Shown: positions 11,507-22,510, counted from the first letter of the stretch. The stretch is DNA of 64,000 bases from Inia geoffrensis (GCA_036417435.1 CM070907.1:63534001-63598000), one strand, 5' to 3'. Translations and numbers: made by a program. The notes: generated by a model from the letters alone, not told the origin.

Positions 11507-11983
11507 AACCAAAGGAGAAACTTAAACAAGATACCTACTAATTAACCTCTCCTTTAAACACAGATATGAATGGAAAGCCACATATCACCAGTTCTTAAGG
11601 AAATTCAACAGCTCTAAAGGAAAGGACTAACAATAACAACAAAAAGATGAACAAACTGAAAACTGACCCCAGAGAAAAGACAGATGAAAGAACAGAAAAA
11701 AAAAATTGTAAAAATTCTAAATAATATCCTCTTTTGAAAGATGCATGGGGATATTGCAGGCGGCTGCTATGAAAAGGAAACAAACAACTGCTAGGATAAA
11801 GGAAAAACAGCAAGCAAACAAAATGGAAATTTTAAAAGATGATAGTAAAACAATGGATAGAATAAATAATAGGATGTCTATAGCAAAAACTGGGGATACT
11901 TTCCCGAAGCTAAGTGGGGGTATATCTCCCTGAATATACAAAAAAGGTCAAGAATGGAAATTTCGAGAGAAAAATCAAGAGAC

Positions 11984-12346
11984 TGCCATGGACTGAATTG
12001 TGTCCCCTTCCTCCCAAATTCACATGTTGAACCCCTAACCTCAAGGTATATGGGGATAGGGTCTGTGAGGAGATAATAAAAGTTAAATGGGGCAGAAGGA
12101 TAGAACCCTAATTTGATTGAGCTGGTGCCCTTATAAGAAGGGGAAGAGACACTCGAGCTATCTCTCCGTCATGTGAGGACACAGTGAGAAGGCAGCTGTC
12201 TGAAAGCCAGGAAGAGAGCCCTCACCAGAAACTGAATTGCTCAGCACCTTCGTCTTAGCCTTCAAAACTGTAAGAAAATAAATTTCTGTTGTTTAAGCCA
12301 CCCGGTCTATGGTATTTTGTTATGGCAGCCCAAGTTGAGTAATACA
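11984..12346 (+). mobile_element. Solo MaLR LTR (MST/MLT1-type)
   Basis: Begins 'tgccatggactgaattgtgt' and ends '...gagtaataca', with 'cccttataagaaggggaaga' and the 'gaaaataaatttctgttg' poly-A signal region. A perfect 5-bp target duplication 'gagac' lies at 11979-11983 and 12347-12351, so both LTR ends are preserved. No internal retroviral sequence adjoins it. It is a non-autonomous ERVL-related LTR. Confidence 0.9.
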
Positions 12347-12784
12347 GAGACACAAAGGATAGATTCACAAATGCCTCCATTCATTCAAAAGAAGTATCAA
12401 GAGAGAACCGAGATTCAGTGGGGAAGAGATCTACAAAAAAATAAGAAAAGAAAATTTCCCCAACTCAAAGAAAGGCTCAAGACTTCTTAGGGCCTGCCAA
12501 GTGTCAGGCAAGGTAAATTTTCAGAGCCAAGAGAACAAAGAAGAAAACAAAGAGAAAAAGAACTCAGAGAAGAAAAACAGGTTTCCTAAAAGGAGCAAAA
12601 ATGAGATTGGCTTCCAGACTTCCAAAAGGTAACTGAATGCCGGGCAACAATGAAGCAATAACTTCAAAATTTGGAATTAAATACTTTTGAGCCTAGAATT
12701 ATGTACCATGCTAGCCAAACTAGCATTCAAGGGAGAGAGCCAAATAAAGACATTTTCTATTTCCCCTTCAGATTGTCAAAAATG

Positions 12785-13190
12785 AGGAAACCTGATTAAA
12801 TCCAGCAATAGCAAGGTTTCAGGGGAAATGGTACTCTCAGACTCTGTGGAAATGTCAGTTAGTACAACCATTTTTTAGAGGGCCACTTGGAAGTGTGTAT
12901 CAAAAATTTCCATTTCCAGGGGCTTCCCTGGTGGCGCAGTGGTTGAGAGTCCGCCTGCCGATGCAGGGGATGCGGGTTTGTGCCCTGGTCCAGGAGGATC
13001 CCACATGCCGCAGAGCGGCTGGGCCCGTGAGCCATGGCCGCTGAGCCTGCGCGTCCGGGGCCTGTGCTCCGCAACGGGAGAGGCCGCAGCAGTGAGAGGC
13101 CCACGTACGGCAAAAAAAAAAAAAAAAATTTCCATTTCCAGCTATCTAATCTGGAGAAAAACTTGTACAAATGTGTGAGAAGGCTCACAC
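12785..13190 (+). mobile_element. Old L1M ORF2/3' fragment
   Basis: 'actctgtggaaatgtcagtt' through 'gagggccacttggaagtgtg' follows the old L1 ORF2 end pattern. Split by a CHR-2 SINE at 12920; the right part is 13142-13190. Confidence 0.5.
12920..13127 (+). mobile_element. CHR-2-type SINE
   Basis: 'ggcttccctggtggcgcagt' head, body ending 'acgtacggc' and a poly-A tail. Target duplication 'aaaatttccatttccag' at 12903-12919, repeated after the tail and ending at 13141. Confidence 0.95.
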
Positions 13191-13609
13191 AGACAATGAG
13201 ATCAAGAGTGCTGATCCTGGAGTCAGAGTCCTGGGGTTCGAATCCCAGCTCAGCTCAGCCACTCTTAGTCGGTGAGATTAGTTGCCTCAGCAGTGGAATA
13301 GGGGTGATAATACATGGTATCTATTTCACAGAGTTTTGTTGTTGTTTTGATTCGTTTTGTTTTCTAAGAATTGAACAAATTACAATGTGCAAAGTGCTTA
13401 AAACAGACCCTGGTACAGTAGTCACCCTTTATTGCTGGGGGATACATTCCAAAACACCCAATGGCTACCTGAAAACTTTGATAGTACTGAACCCTATATA
13501 TACTACGCTTTTTCCTATACATTCATACCTATGATAGTTTAATTTATAAATTAGGCACAGTAAGAGTTTAACAACAATAAGTAATAATAAAATAGAGCAA
13601 TTGTTACAA

Positions 13610-13838
13610 CAGAGAGTTGACTCTTGAAAAACGTGGGGATTAGAGATGCTGATCTCCACTGTAGTTGAAAATCCGCATATAACTTTCCAGTCGGCCCTCG
13701 GAATCTATGGCTCTGCATCCCAGATTCATCCATCCACGGATCGCGGAATACTGTAGTGTGTCTTTATTGGGGAAAAAATCCACATATAAGTGGATCTGCA
13801 CAGTTCAAACCGATGTCATTCAAGGGTCCGCTGTTCTA
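13610..13838. mobile_element. Second Tigger-type MITE nested in the first
   Basis: Left end '...gttgactcttgaaaaacg' and right end '...cattcaagggtccgctgt' are imperfect inverted repeats of the MER2/Tigger type. The middle holds 'cagtcggccctcggaatcta', itself Tigger-like. The outer element resumes after about 13838. Confidence 0.7.
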
Positions 13839-14300
13839 AGATAAAAGTTATGTGAATGTGGTCTCTCTCTTTCAAGATACTTTTTTTGTACAAATGTAAT
13901 GCCCTTTTCATCTTAACTAAGCACTTTCTCACACTGTGGCCATAACTTTTGCAGTTTGAGGTTCAACAGCAAAACTACCACACATTTCTTTTTCCTTCAC
14001 AATTTCACGGCTAGTAGATTCATTCTTACTGTATATCTTAGCAACCTCAGCGTGCAATTGTTTTCTCTCCTTAATAAGTCAAGAACTTTTACCTTTTCAC
14101 ATTAAGGAAGCATTTTATGGCTTCTCTTTGGCATATCCGGATTGCCAGCATCACCATCCTTGAGCTTTGAAGCCATTGTTAAGCAAAATGAGGGTGACTT
14201 GAACACAAGCACTGTGATACTGCAGCAATCTGATAACCTAGACATCTACTAAATGACTAAGGGGCAGGACGCATCAGACAAAAGGATGATTCACATCCCG

Positions 14301-14456
14301 GGTGGGACGGTTCGAGATTTCATCACGCTACTCAGAACAGCACACAATTTACAACAAATGAATTGCTTATTTCTAGAAGGTGGGACGGTTCGAGATTTCA
14401 TCACGCTACTCAGAACAGCGCACAATTTACAACAAATGAATTGCTTATTTCTAGAA
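14301..14456. repeat. 78-bp tandem duplication within the Tigger
   Basis: Two adjacent 78-bp units, 14301-14378 and 14379-14456, each starting 'ggtgggacggttcgagattt' and ending 'gcttatttctagaa'. I see one difference (an A in unit 1 against G in unit 2, at a CpG). Because 78 is a multiple of three, a chance frame (14253-14468) stays open through both units. Confidence 0.95.
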
Positions 14457-14574
14457 TTTTCCATTTAATATTACAAACCATGGTTGACCGTGGATAACTG
14501 CAACTGCAGCTAAGGGGGGACGACCGTACAGGCTAAGCACTAAATAAATGAATATTATTATCACAAAGTGGATA

Positions 14575-15345
14575 TTAGATGTCATGAAAGGACATTAGAT
14601 ATTAAATTGCTTCCAATTTTGAGCTATTGGGGCATTTACAGTGACACAAAATTGGATGACCTAATATCTATTAATAGGACAACGGTACAGCCATAGTGTG
14701 GAATACTATGTAGCTGTGAATAAAAAGGTTATAGAATTATACTGATTGTATGTGCTAGCACAGAAAGATCTCAAAGACATTGTTAAATGGAGGTGAGGGA
14801 GAGAAAGCAGATTACAATATGCAATATGTACAGATTATCCCATTAAAAAATACAAGCATGTTATACTGGTTGTGTGTTCAGTGGCATACCGCTGGGGGGC
14901 CAAGCAGGAGGAGATGTCTGCCCTGGGTGTAGGCAGTAAGTGGACGCATCAACCGAGGATAACACGAAACAGTAATTTTAAGCAATAACTTGAAAACAAT
15001 GATAAATAATAGTAAAATCTGCATTTTATTATCACCATGAACAGTGAAAATAAACAATGTCAGTGATAAAATTCTGTCAGGAAGTTTCCTTTTCCCCCAA
15101 CCTGTAACCCTGTATGTTCCTGCATCTTCCTAAGTGCCTGGAAAAACTTAGAACAGGAACTTATTTACAGTACTTACTAAGTAGGAGGATAATTTACAGA
15201 AGGAAGTGGGGTTGAGTGAGGGTGCGTAAGATTTTTTTTACCTTTTACTTGTTAGCTTGTTTATTTCTTTAATATTTTTGCAAAAAATATATTCATTTAT
15301 GATTACTTGCTTGTATAGTTAAAACATTTTTAATTTGAAAAAAGG
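14575..15345 (+). mobile_element. Old L1M 3' end, interrupted
   Basis: 14575-14885 ('acagccatagtgtggaatac', 'ctcaaagacattgttaaatg') and 15170-15345 ('ttatttctttaatatttttg') fit one L1M 3' end. The 285 bp between, starting near 'gtggcataccgctggggggc', looks like another relic that I cannot name. Confidence 0.55.
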
Positions 15346-16639
15346 AAATAACATGGTCGGCAAAAGGATTTATTCTAGGAAGTCAGAAAAATGGAGTGCA
15401 GTGGTAGCATATAACCATTCTTCCAAATGTTTTAGTTCATGGAATACGGATTAGGTATAATGATTGCATATTCAGAACTAAAAATCAGAACCCAGTACCT
15501 GCCAAAGAATTTTTGGTGCAACTTCTGAGTAGGAGAGTCAGCCTGGGACATCCAATGTGGATGCCAAAATAATAGAATTTTCAGGACAGTCTGATGGTTT
15601 ATGATCTCAAATAAACTGTTTGAACTGGGCCTGTCCGTAAATCCCCAATCCCACTTCATTTTTGGATCCTGTTGGAACTGAGCTCCTGATACGATACCCA
15701 CTTAAAACCTAGCATTCAGCTTGCTTTACCCGAACTCCCCACAAGTCCTGGGCCTCACAGACTTTGCTCCCCCTGAGAACTGCCAAGGGCCCTGACAGAG
15801 CACTCCTAATTTCTCGACTGCCTCAGCAGCCTCCGCAGGCATACTGTCTGCCCTCACCTAACAGGGTAACTGTTTTCCTGACTCTCTCTCAGCCTCCCTG
15901 GTTCCCCACTGGCCTTCTGTATCCCCAGCTTGGTCTCCTTCTGCATCCCCACCCTCCCAGCTATCCCCCCACCCCAGCTCCCTGCCTCCCTCTGCATGCA
16001 GCGGAGCCCGCCTGGCCTGAGCTACTGATACCAATCCTGCTGAGGCTAGCTCAAACAGTCCCAGGCACAGGGTAAGCTGAGGCCGTGGAAATGAAATTTC
16101 TGGGTACAGAAAGGAGGAGGGTGATAGCCCCAGAGAAACAGGAAAGAGTTTGCCAGGAAACCAGACTGACGTGGGCTGAGTGGAAAAGAGAAGTTGGAAC
16201 AGGACTCACAGAACATCTTGGGGCCAGTGAAGGAAGTGGGAGAGAGGTAAGAACTGCACACACACTGCAGTTTTAGTTTTAAGTGTGAAGCAGGATGTCA
16301 AGGTAAATGCATGGATTCATCACTGAGAAGGAGAAAATGGAAATGTTCCAGTGGGCCCTAGAAGATTCTGCTAGGGAACAGGGTAAGAACATGTGCCAGG
16401 AAGACCTGCTCCCCATCCAGGCTGTGCGACGTCAAGAAAGTTCTTTAACCTCCTGAGATGCGCCTGTCAGCTGGGGGTCCTTCTAAACGTGAAATAAATA
16501 CAAGTAAGTAAAGCTCTCGGGCCAGCATTCAGTAAATCTGAATCTCCTTCTCCTCCCATCAAAATGTGGACGGTCATGATGCAAGCTCACCTGCAGCCTC
16601 TCACTACCCACTCCAGCCTCAGTGCTGAGCAGTGGACAC
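15346..16639. other. 1.3 kb mostly single-copy
   Basis: No gene recognised. 15760-16040 is C-rich ('cctcagcagcctccgcaggc'). A possible decayed MIR lies at 16385-16530. Frames of up to 103 codons (15764-16075 +) are proline/leucine-rich and look like composition effects. Confidence 0.4.
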
Positions 16640-16905
16640 AGCAAATAATCGCTAATTATGATAGTTACCATAGAGACAGGGCACCTTGTTGCAGGTTCTG
16701 TTCGAAGCACTTTGCAGCATTAACTCCATCCTCACAGCAGCCCTATGAAGTAGATACTATTACTCCTAGTTTACATATGAGAAAGTTAGGGCTCAAGAAA
16801 TTTAAGTAACTTGCCCAAGACGCATGGCTGATGAGAAACCGAGCCAGGATAAAAATCCAGCTGTAACTGCAAAACCCATGCTCTTTAACACTGCACTAGA
16901 TTCCT
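16640..16905 (-). mobile_element. MIR SINE, near full length
   Basis: Reverse MIR: 'cagcagccctatgaagtaga', 'acttgcccaagacgcatggc', 'agccaggataaaaatccagc', 'ccatgctctttaacactgca'. Confidence 0.87.
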
Positions 16906-17489
16906 TCCAATAGTAAGGCAGACAATAGAGAAAAGGTTAAACAAGGAAAGGTCCTATCAGAGGCATCCACGGAGATGACTAGGAGGGCTCCTGTTATCCT
17001 GCGTCCTCGTGTGGGGGCAGCTGCTATAGGAGGACTCCTAGGGAGCCCCCATTTGACCATGGGATCCAGGGGAAAAGCTACTGCCAAGATGAAGTAATAA
17101 CCCCCTCCACATCTGCCGCAGATGGGTGATGGCATCCGAGAGGAAGCCAATCACATATGTAACCAGTGCAAACAAAGCTGTAGACAGGGGCATTGCCTCA
17201 TGTTATGAAAGTATCTTGCAATAAGGGATGGGGTAATAAGTCCAAAGAGAAGGGTGATGAGTTGGCAGGCAATCTAAAGCAAGCCAAGTCAAAGTTTGCC
17301 TACGTGACTATAGCTCTGTCCGCTCTAATTCCAAATGTTCCATCCTGGTTCTCCAGGGAAAAAGCCTTGGGATGAGGAGAAGGGCCTGAAGGAGATGCCA
17401 CCTGGGGAAGGTCAAAGCACGAAACAAGTAATGTCCATTCGGTAATGCCAGTGATGTGAGGTTTTCATTAAGGTTATAATCATCACCAC
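16906..17489. other. No recognised feature
   Basis: Single-copy-looking sequence; only short frames. Confidence 0.4.
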
Positions 17490-17600
17490 CACTTTATTTA
17501 TTCACTCATTCATGTATATATCCAGGAAATATTTATAGAGAGCCTACCGTGCTCCAGGCCCTGTGCTAGATGTAAGAGGTCCCTAGGAGCTTAAGGGTAG
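17490..17600 (-). mobile_element. L2 LINE 3' end fragment
   Basis: Reverse L2 3' end: 'tattcactcattcatgtata', 'gtgctccaggccctgtgcta', then 'gtccctaggagcttaagg'. Sequence from 17600 to 18000 shows nothing recognised. Confidence 0.7.
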
Positions 17601-18004
17601 TCAGGAAATGGTAGAAAGCAGGCTCTTTCAGCACAGTCAGGTAAAAGCTCTGCTATCAGTGAGGGCCTACCACAGGCTACCACCCAGTCCTCCCTGCAAG
17701 GAGGCAACTGTGCCCTTGGGGAGTGAGGAGATGCCTCCAACAATGTGCAAACCAGACAGGGCGTTTGAGACGAAGTCCAGCTCCCTCACTGTATAGAGAA
17801 GGAAGCCATGGACCTGAGTTATAAAATGGATAAACTGCAAATCAAGACTACATATGGTAAGTATCAGCTGAAGTTAAGCTGATAGAAGTTAACTCCTATC
17901 ACAAATGTCCCAAGAGTTTAAGGGAGGTAAGTATCACTGTGAGTTAAGAAGACTTCCTCAAAGAGGTGGGACATAAGCTGGGCTTTCCTGGAAAAATAAG
18001 GGGT

Positions 18005-18020
18005 GTGGGGGTGTGTGTGT

Positions 18021-18061
<41 letters not shown>

Positions 18062-18062
18062 G
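18005..18062. repeat. (GT)n microsatellite
   Basis: Tandem GT dinucleotides with a few interruptions (GG and GA). Likely length-polymorphic. Confidence 0.97.
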
Positions 18063-18224
18063 TGTGAAGATGAGAACCTGGTTTTAGATATTGATCGATT
18101 ATTCCTTTAGTCTGTCTAATTTTCTTTTATCTGGTTTGCTAACCACCCAAAGTCCTTGAGAACTTCAATTTTAATTTTTGTTCTTTTGTTTGAGAAGATC
18201 TGCCACAAGATGTGCTATGAATAT

Positions 18225-18440
18225 TTGCACAGGCTTTGGAGTCCAACAGACTTGGAGTCACATTCAGGCTCTGCCGTTTCCTAATTGTGTGACCTTAGTT
18301 TCCTCACCTGTTAAGTGGGAATAGTAATACCTACCATAGGGTTGTCCTGAGTATTAAATGAAATAATATATGTAAAGCATGTAGAATAGGGCCAGACACT
18401 CAGGAAACATCTAGCATAGCTCCTTAAATGTTGTGATTAT
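18225..18440 (+). mobile_element. MIR SINE
   Basis: 'caggctttggagtccaacag', 'aattgtgtgaccttagtttc', 'agggttgtcctgagtattaa' in MIR order. Confidence 0.87.
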
Positions 18441-18479
18441 TACTTACCTGCATGGACCATATGACATTTACAGTGTGTT

Positions 18480-18690
18480 CATTCAGTTTCCATTAATTCT
18501 TTTGTCAACCAGTTAGGCATAGTGCCAGGCGCCATGCTAGATGTTGAACACAGCCACGTACCAGGCAGACATTTTCCCTGCCTGCTCAGGGCACTCTAGA
18601 GGGATGTCAGACACGTAAACACATGCTTGAAGCACAATGTGAAGTGCACTGTTAATAGTGCATGGCAGGTAGTAGTTACTGGTGGTCAGT
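18480..18690 (-). mobile_element. L2 LINE 3' fragment
   Basis: Reverse L2: 'tagtgccaggcgccatgcta', 'ttttccctgcctgctcaggg', 'agacacgtaaacacatgc', 'gtgaagtgcactgttaatag'. 18700-19060 is single-copy-looking. Confidence 0.65.
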
Positions 18691-19059
18691 TCTGGGTAGG
18701 CTATGGCCTTGAAAGGCCACACCAGGGCCTGTGGGGCCTGACATCAGGGTGCAGCAGCCCTGGAGACCAAGCTGAAAGATGCCCCCAATAGCAATAGTCA
18801 TTACCACTTCTTGATAGCTCTAAGCTTGCTTTATATTTTCTACAATGTCATTTCCATTTATTAGCAAAATAACCTGAATAGAAAAGAAAGTTCTCTCTTA
18901 ATAGTCCAGCATCCAGCAGAAACTACAAGAAACAGTAGAAATGCACCTGAGCTTAAGCTTCAGAAAATTTTCTCGGTTCCTCCTCTCTTCCAGTATGCTG
19001 AGTGCCTGTGGTATCAAGCAACAATCCCCACCTGTGCACATTCCACCCTTGTGTATTCC

Positions 19060-19490
19060 CCGCCTGCGTTGTACCATGGTTAGTCTTTGTGACGGACAGA
19101 AAATGGCAGAAGTGATAGCATGGCACTTCCAAGTTTAGGTTATAATATTGTGTGCTCTTTCTCACACAGGCTCTCTCTCTTCTATGACTTGCTTTGGGGA
19201 AAGTCATGTCTTGAGCAGATCCATGGAGAGGCCCACAGGGCAGGGAACTGAAACTTCCTGCCAACAGCCAAATGAGTGAGCTTACAAATGGGTTCTCCAG
19301 CCCCAAATGAGTTTTCAGAGACAACAGCCCTGGTCAACAGCTTGACCCCAAGAAAGACCTTGAGCCAGACCAGCCAGCTTAGCCATTCCCAGGTTCCTGA
19401 CTCTCAGTATATAGATGAGATAATAAATGCTTGCTTTAAGCTACTAAGTTTTAGGGTGACTTGCTTTGTAGCAATAGATAACTAATACAG
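19060..19490 (+). mobile_element. MLT1 (MaLR) LTR
   Basis: 'tggagaggcccacagggcag', 'cctgccaacagccaaatgag', 'ccttgagccagaccagccag', 'gagataataaatgcttgctt' and the end 'agataactaatacag' match MLT1 order. The 5' end is eroded and its start approximate. Confidence 0.87.
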
Positions 19491-19497
19491 TGCCCCG

Positions 19498-19700
19498 CCC
19501 CCTCCCATGCTTCAAGCATTCTGCTCCTCCCCTGTCATGGCACTTACCACACTGTGTTGTAATTACCTGTTTACATATCTGTCTCTTACTCAGACCGTGA
19601 GCTTAATGGAGATGATGTCTTATTATCTTTGTACCCTCACCACCTGGCACATGCCTGGCCCATAGCAGATGGTCAAAAAACTTTGTTGGATGAATAGCTT
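19498..19700 (+). mobile_element. L2 LINE 3' end
   Basis: 'ggcacttaccacactgtgtt', 'gtaattacctgtttacatat', 'accgtgagcttaatggagat', 'ggcacatgcctggcccatag'. Follows the MLT1 directly. Confidence 0.85.
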
Positions 19701-19735
19701 GCATTTGTATGGCACATTAGAATTGACAAAGTATT

Positions 19736-19867
19736 AATATCTTATAATAACTTATAAATAACGGAAAATAATCTGAGAAAAAATATATGTATAACTGAAT
19801 TGCTTCTCTATATACCTGAAACTCACACAATATTGTAAATCAACTGTACTTCAATTTTTAAAAAAAT
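19736..19867 (+). mobile_element. Severely 5'-truncated L1
   Basis: About 130 bp of L1 3' UTR ('tatatgtataactgaattgc', 'tgtaaatcaactgtacttca') and a short A-rich tail. Flanked by a 15-bp target duplication: 'aattgacaaagtatt' (19721-19735) and 'aattgacaaagcatt' (19868-19882), one mismatch. Confidence 0.88.
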
Positions 19868-19884
19868 AATTGACAAAGCATTGG

Positions 19885-20274
19885 TGCATTCAATCTCTCA
19901 TAGTCTTTTTTTTCTTAGTGTTTCATCTTCAGTTTTGATTAACACTTGATGCTTGCAAATTTTGAAACAGATTTTGAGATCATGATGGCTATTCTGAAGA
20001 GATTTCAACACCAGCACTAAGATTTGTATATTCAGTTGGTTTGCAATTGACTTGTTAGCCATTTACATAGTGTGTAGTACAGATTTGTCACAGGTCAGAT
20101 CACAGTGTTGAAGGAAAGAAGTACCTTCCTGTAATTAGAAAGGATCTCCTAATCTGCACTCAGCTTAAGACATCCAATGTACAAGAGCACGAAAACCATC
20201 ATAATACTGTGGCTCCAAGGAAAATAGTTTTGATAAGGAAAATAACCTAAGCGTCTGTTTCCAATTTAATTACT
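19885..20274. other. No recognised feature
   Basis: AT-rich single-copy-looking DNA. Confidence 0.4.
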
Positions 20275-20475
20275 GAGATCTCTAACAATCTCACAGAGTC
20301 TTCATGATAACTCTAGAAGGTAAGTACTAATATCATCCCCATTCAACAGGTAAGGAAATTGCAGCTTGGTGATTTGCTTGATTATCTCACAGCCAGTAAT
20401 TAATAAAATCAGGACTCAAACCCAAGTCATCCAATTCTTTGTCTATGTTTCCTCCTCTACACCAAACTGCTCTTC
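20275..20475 (-). mobile_element. MIR SINE
   Basis: Reverse MIR: 'gagtcttcatgataactcta', 'catccccattcaacaggtaa', 'tcaggactcaaacccaagtc'. Confidence 0.78.
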
Positions 20476-20604
20476 ACTTAGCTTGAGGGGTGGGTGGGGT
20501 AGGAGGAAAATTAATCTGGAGAATAGAGTGTGGTTCGGTCATGGATGGAGCTTCATAGAAGGGACAGCGGACAAGAACATGGCTCACTTATGTGTAGGCC
20601 AGCT

Positions 20605-20790
20605 CTCTGTGGGCCTTCCCCATACCCCACATTCAATATTTCATTTAGTCCTCACAAAAATCCTAAGATAAGAAATCTGTTCTTTTCATTCACACTTTAC
20701 AGATGAGAAAACCAAGGCAAGAGCTCACATATGTTAGGTAATAAAAGCTGAGACTCAAGAAAATGTATTCAAACTCCTAGTTCAAGCTTC
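20605..20790 (-). mobile_element. MIR SINE
   Basis: Reverse MIR: 'tcatttagtcctcacaaaaa', 'cactttacagatgagaaaac', 'tgagactcaagaaaatgtat'. Confidence 0.75.
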
Positions 20791-21039
20791 TTTTTGTAAA
20801 ACTCAAATTGCTTCCTCTTCTCAGTCCAGATAGAATTCCTGATTCCAGCCAGGGACACCCGGGGCAAGATATCACAGAGTCTCAGACAATGTGCAGACAT
20901 GACCAACCCAAGGATCCTACCTGTGTGGCCGTGTCCCACCTCACTCCCATGCTGAGCTCCAATCATGGATTCTCAGGCCCAAGGTCAAAGGTCTCACAGC
21001 ATCCCTTTTACCAATGAAAGGAAATATGCTGTTGTGCTT

Positions 21040-21165
21040 AGAGAGGGTTTCAGTTTGCACATCTTTAAAATGGGGAAAAGGATTACAGCGATGATAAATG
21101 AGATGATGTATGTAAAATGGCTGGCATGTAATAGGTATTCACAAGCATGTAAGTACTCTTCTCCC
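21040..21165 (+). mobile_element. MIR 3' fragment
   Basis: 'tttcagtttgcacatcttta', 'aaatgagatgatgtatgtaa', 'ggctggcatgtaataggtat'. Confidence 0.7.
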
Positions 21166-21919
21166 CTCTGGCTGTCTCCTATATCCTTCGGGATATTTTA
21201 AAGACTAGGGAACACATCCTCTTGTGAGCCTCTCTTCGCCCCCTAAGCTGAAGGCTTAGCAGGGGTAGTGGAAAGTGGAGGGAGCAGGGGAAACTTCTGA
21301 GGATACTGCACAGAGCCTCCAGCTTGGAGGGAGCTCTGCAGTGGATCTCTGCTTCATGTCAGCTGCGCAGTGGGGCTGGAAGCCCTCCATCTTTGAGGGC
21401 AGGTATCATGCTGAGAAAAAGCCACAGCTGTTCTGTGGGCCCCTAGTGGAATGTGGCTCAGGGGGCTGACGCCTTGCTGGGTTGGGTAAACTTGGCCTGT
21501 TTGCTTCCATCCAAGAGACCTTTCACATTGAGGGCTTAGTGACCAGAAAAACATTGCAGAAGCCAATAACTTCCATTCTCCAGGGAGCCAGGGAGCAGAC
21601 AGTTTCTGGGCTGGACATCAGGGACAAACCCATGGACTGTGTGTGAGACGGCCTCTGTGCTCAGGGCTCCATCTGATCCCAGGGCAGGGAGGGCTGGCTC
21701 CATGAGCTAGCAGACACAGCTTCCTGCCGGGGAGAGAATCTGGGCTTTGTCTCCACATGAGCCGGCATTTAGAGGTGACCGTCTAGGGTTTCATGGATGA
21801 GCTGTGGCGGTAGCCAGGCTCCAGATGCAAGTTGGAGTGAGCCTGACTCTTGCAGTTCTATTCAATGCAGTTCAGAGCAATTAAATAACCAAGTGACAAC
21901 TTACTGGGTACAGGCCTTT
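21166..21919. other. GC-richer single-copy stretch
   Basis: No repeat or gene recognised. 21230-21760 is G/C-rich with short frames only (longest about 70 codons). Confidence 0.4.
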
Positions 21920-22157
21920 GAGGAAGCAGGTGATGCTGTGGAAAGGCCATGGGCTTTGAAATCTGAAAGCCTTCAGTTTCAATCCTAGCTCTACCACCTA
22001 TTAACCGTGACTTGGGAAAGATACCTCAACTTTTGGGGCCTCAGTTTCTTTATATGTAAAGTAATAGTAATGCCTCCTTTGCAGAGTGGAGATAAGGCTC
22101 AAATGAAGTTATCCTGTGTAAAAGGTAAAGCATAGTGCCTACTGCCTGATCAATGCA
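21920..22157 (+). mobile_element. MIR SINE, near full length
   Basis: 'ggaaaggccatgggctttga', 'tcaatcctagctctaccacc', 'ggggcctcagtttctttata', 'catagtgcctactgcctgat'. Confidence 0.87.
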
Positions 22158-22170
22158 CAGCAGACTATTC

Positions 22171-22510
22171 TTTTTTTTTTTTAATTTAAAACTTTTTAAA
22201 AAAATTTATTTATTTATTTATTTTTGGCTGCATTGGGTCTTCGTTGCTGTGCACAGGCTTTCTCTAGTCGTGGCGAGCGGGGGCTACTCTTCGTTGCGGT
22301 GCACGGGCTTCTCATTGCGGTGGCTTTTCTTGTTGCTGAGCACGGGCTCTAGGTGCGCCGGCTTCAGGAGTTGTGGCACACGGGCTCAGTAGTTGTGGCA
22401 CACGGGCTTAGTTGTTTGGCAGCATGTGGGATCTTCCTGGACCAAGGATCGAACCCATGTCCCCTGCGTTGGCAGGCAGATTCTTAACCACTGCGCCACC
22501 AGCGAAGTCC
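22171..22510 (-). mobile_element. CHR-1-type SINE, two motif copies
   Basis: Reverse orientation with the 'aatttatttatttatttatt' tail and the head at 'cgccaccagcgaagtcc'. Imperfect target duplication around 'acagcagactattctt' (22157-22172) and 'acagtagacgactattctt' (22512-22530). Confidence 0.93.

Larger units (their letters stand above)
10010..12785 (+). mobile_element. Old half-L1 (HAL1-like) relic, heavily interrupted
   Basis: Non-SINE sequence between 11507 and 12785 resembles the ORF1-type region of old L1/HAL1: lysine-coding A-rich stretches, 'aaaatttccccaactcaaag', 'gggcctgccaagtgtcaggc', 'aaacaggtttcctaaaagga', 'gccaaactagcattcaaggg', 'ccaaataaagacattttcta'. The 5' extension (10010-11107) is a weaker guess. 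Interrupted by two CHR-1 SINEs and a MaLR LTR. No intact frame. Confidence 0.45.
13414..14528. mobile_element. Internally deleted Tigger DNA transposon
   Basis: Terminal inverted repeats: left 'tacagtagtcaccctttatt', right '...aaggggggacgaccgta'. TA target duplication at 13414-13415 and 14527-14528. Interior sequence ('agccattgttaagcaaaatg', 'gatttcatcacgctactcag') matches the Tigger (Tc1/mariner, pogo-type) family, without a transposase frame. It carries a second small Tigger and an internal tandem duplication. Confidence 0.85.
13197..14563 (+). mobile_element. MIR SINE split by a Tigger
   Basis: Left part 13197-13413 ('ctggagtcagagtcctgggg', 'ttcgaatcccagctcagc', 'aaagtgcttaaaacagaccc') and right part 14529-14563 ('caggctaagcactaaataaa'). 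Removing 13414-14528 restores the usual MIR 3' order. The MIR therefore predates the Tigger. Confidence 0.85.

Noticed and set aside
13034..13534. 166-codon + strand open frame, the longest in the window
   Set aside because: It runs through a CHR-2 SINE and its poly-A, an old L1 piece, a MIR and the start of a Tigger. It is a stitched chance frame.
18953..19324. 123-codon - strand frame
   Set aside because: Antisense to much of an MLT1 LTR.
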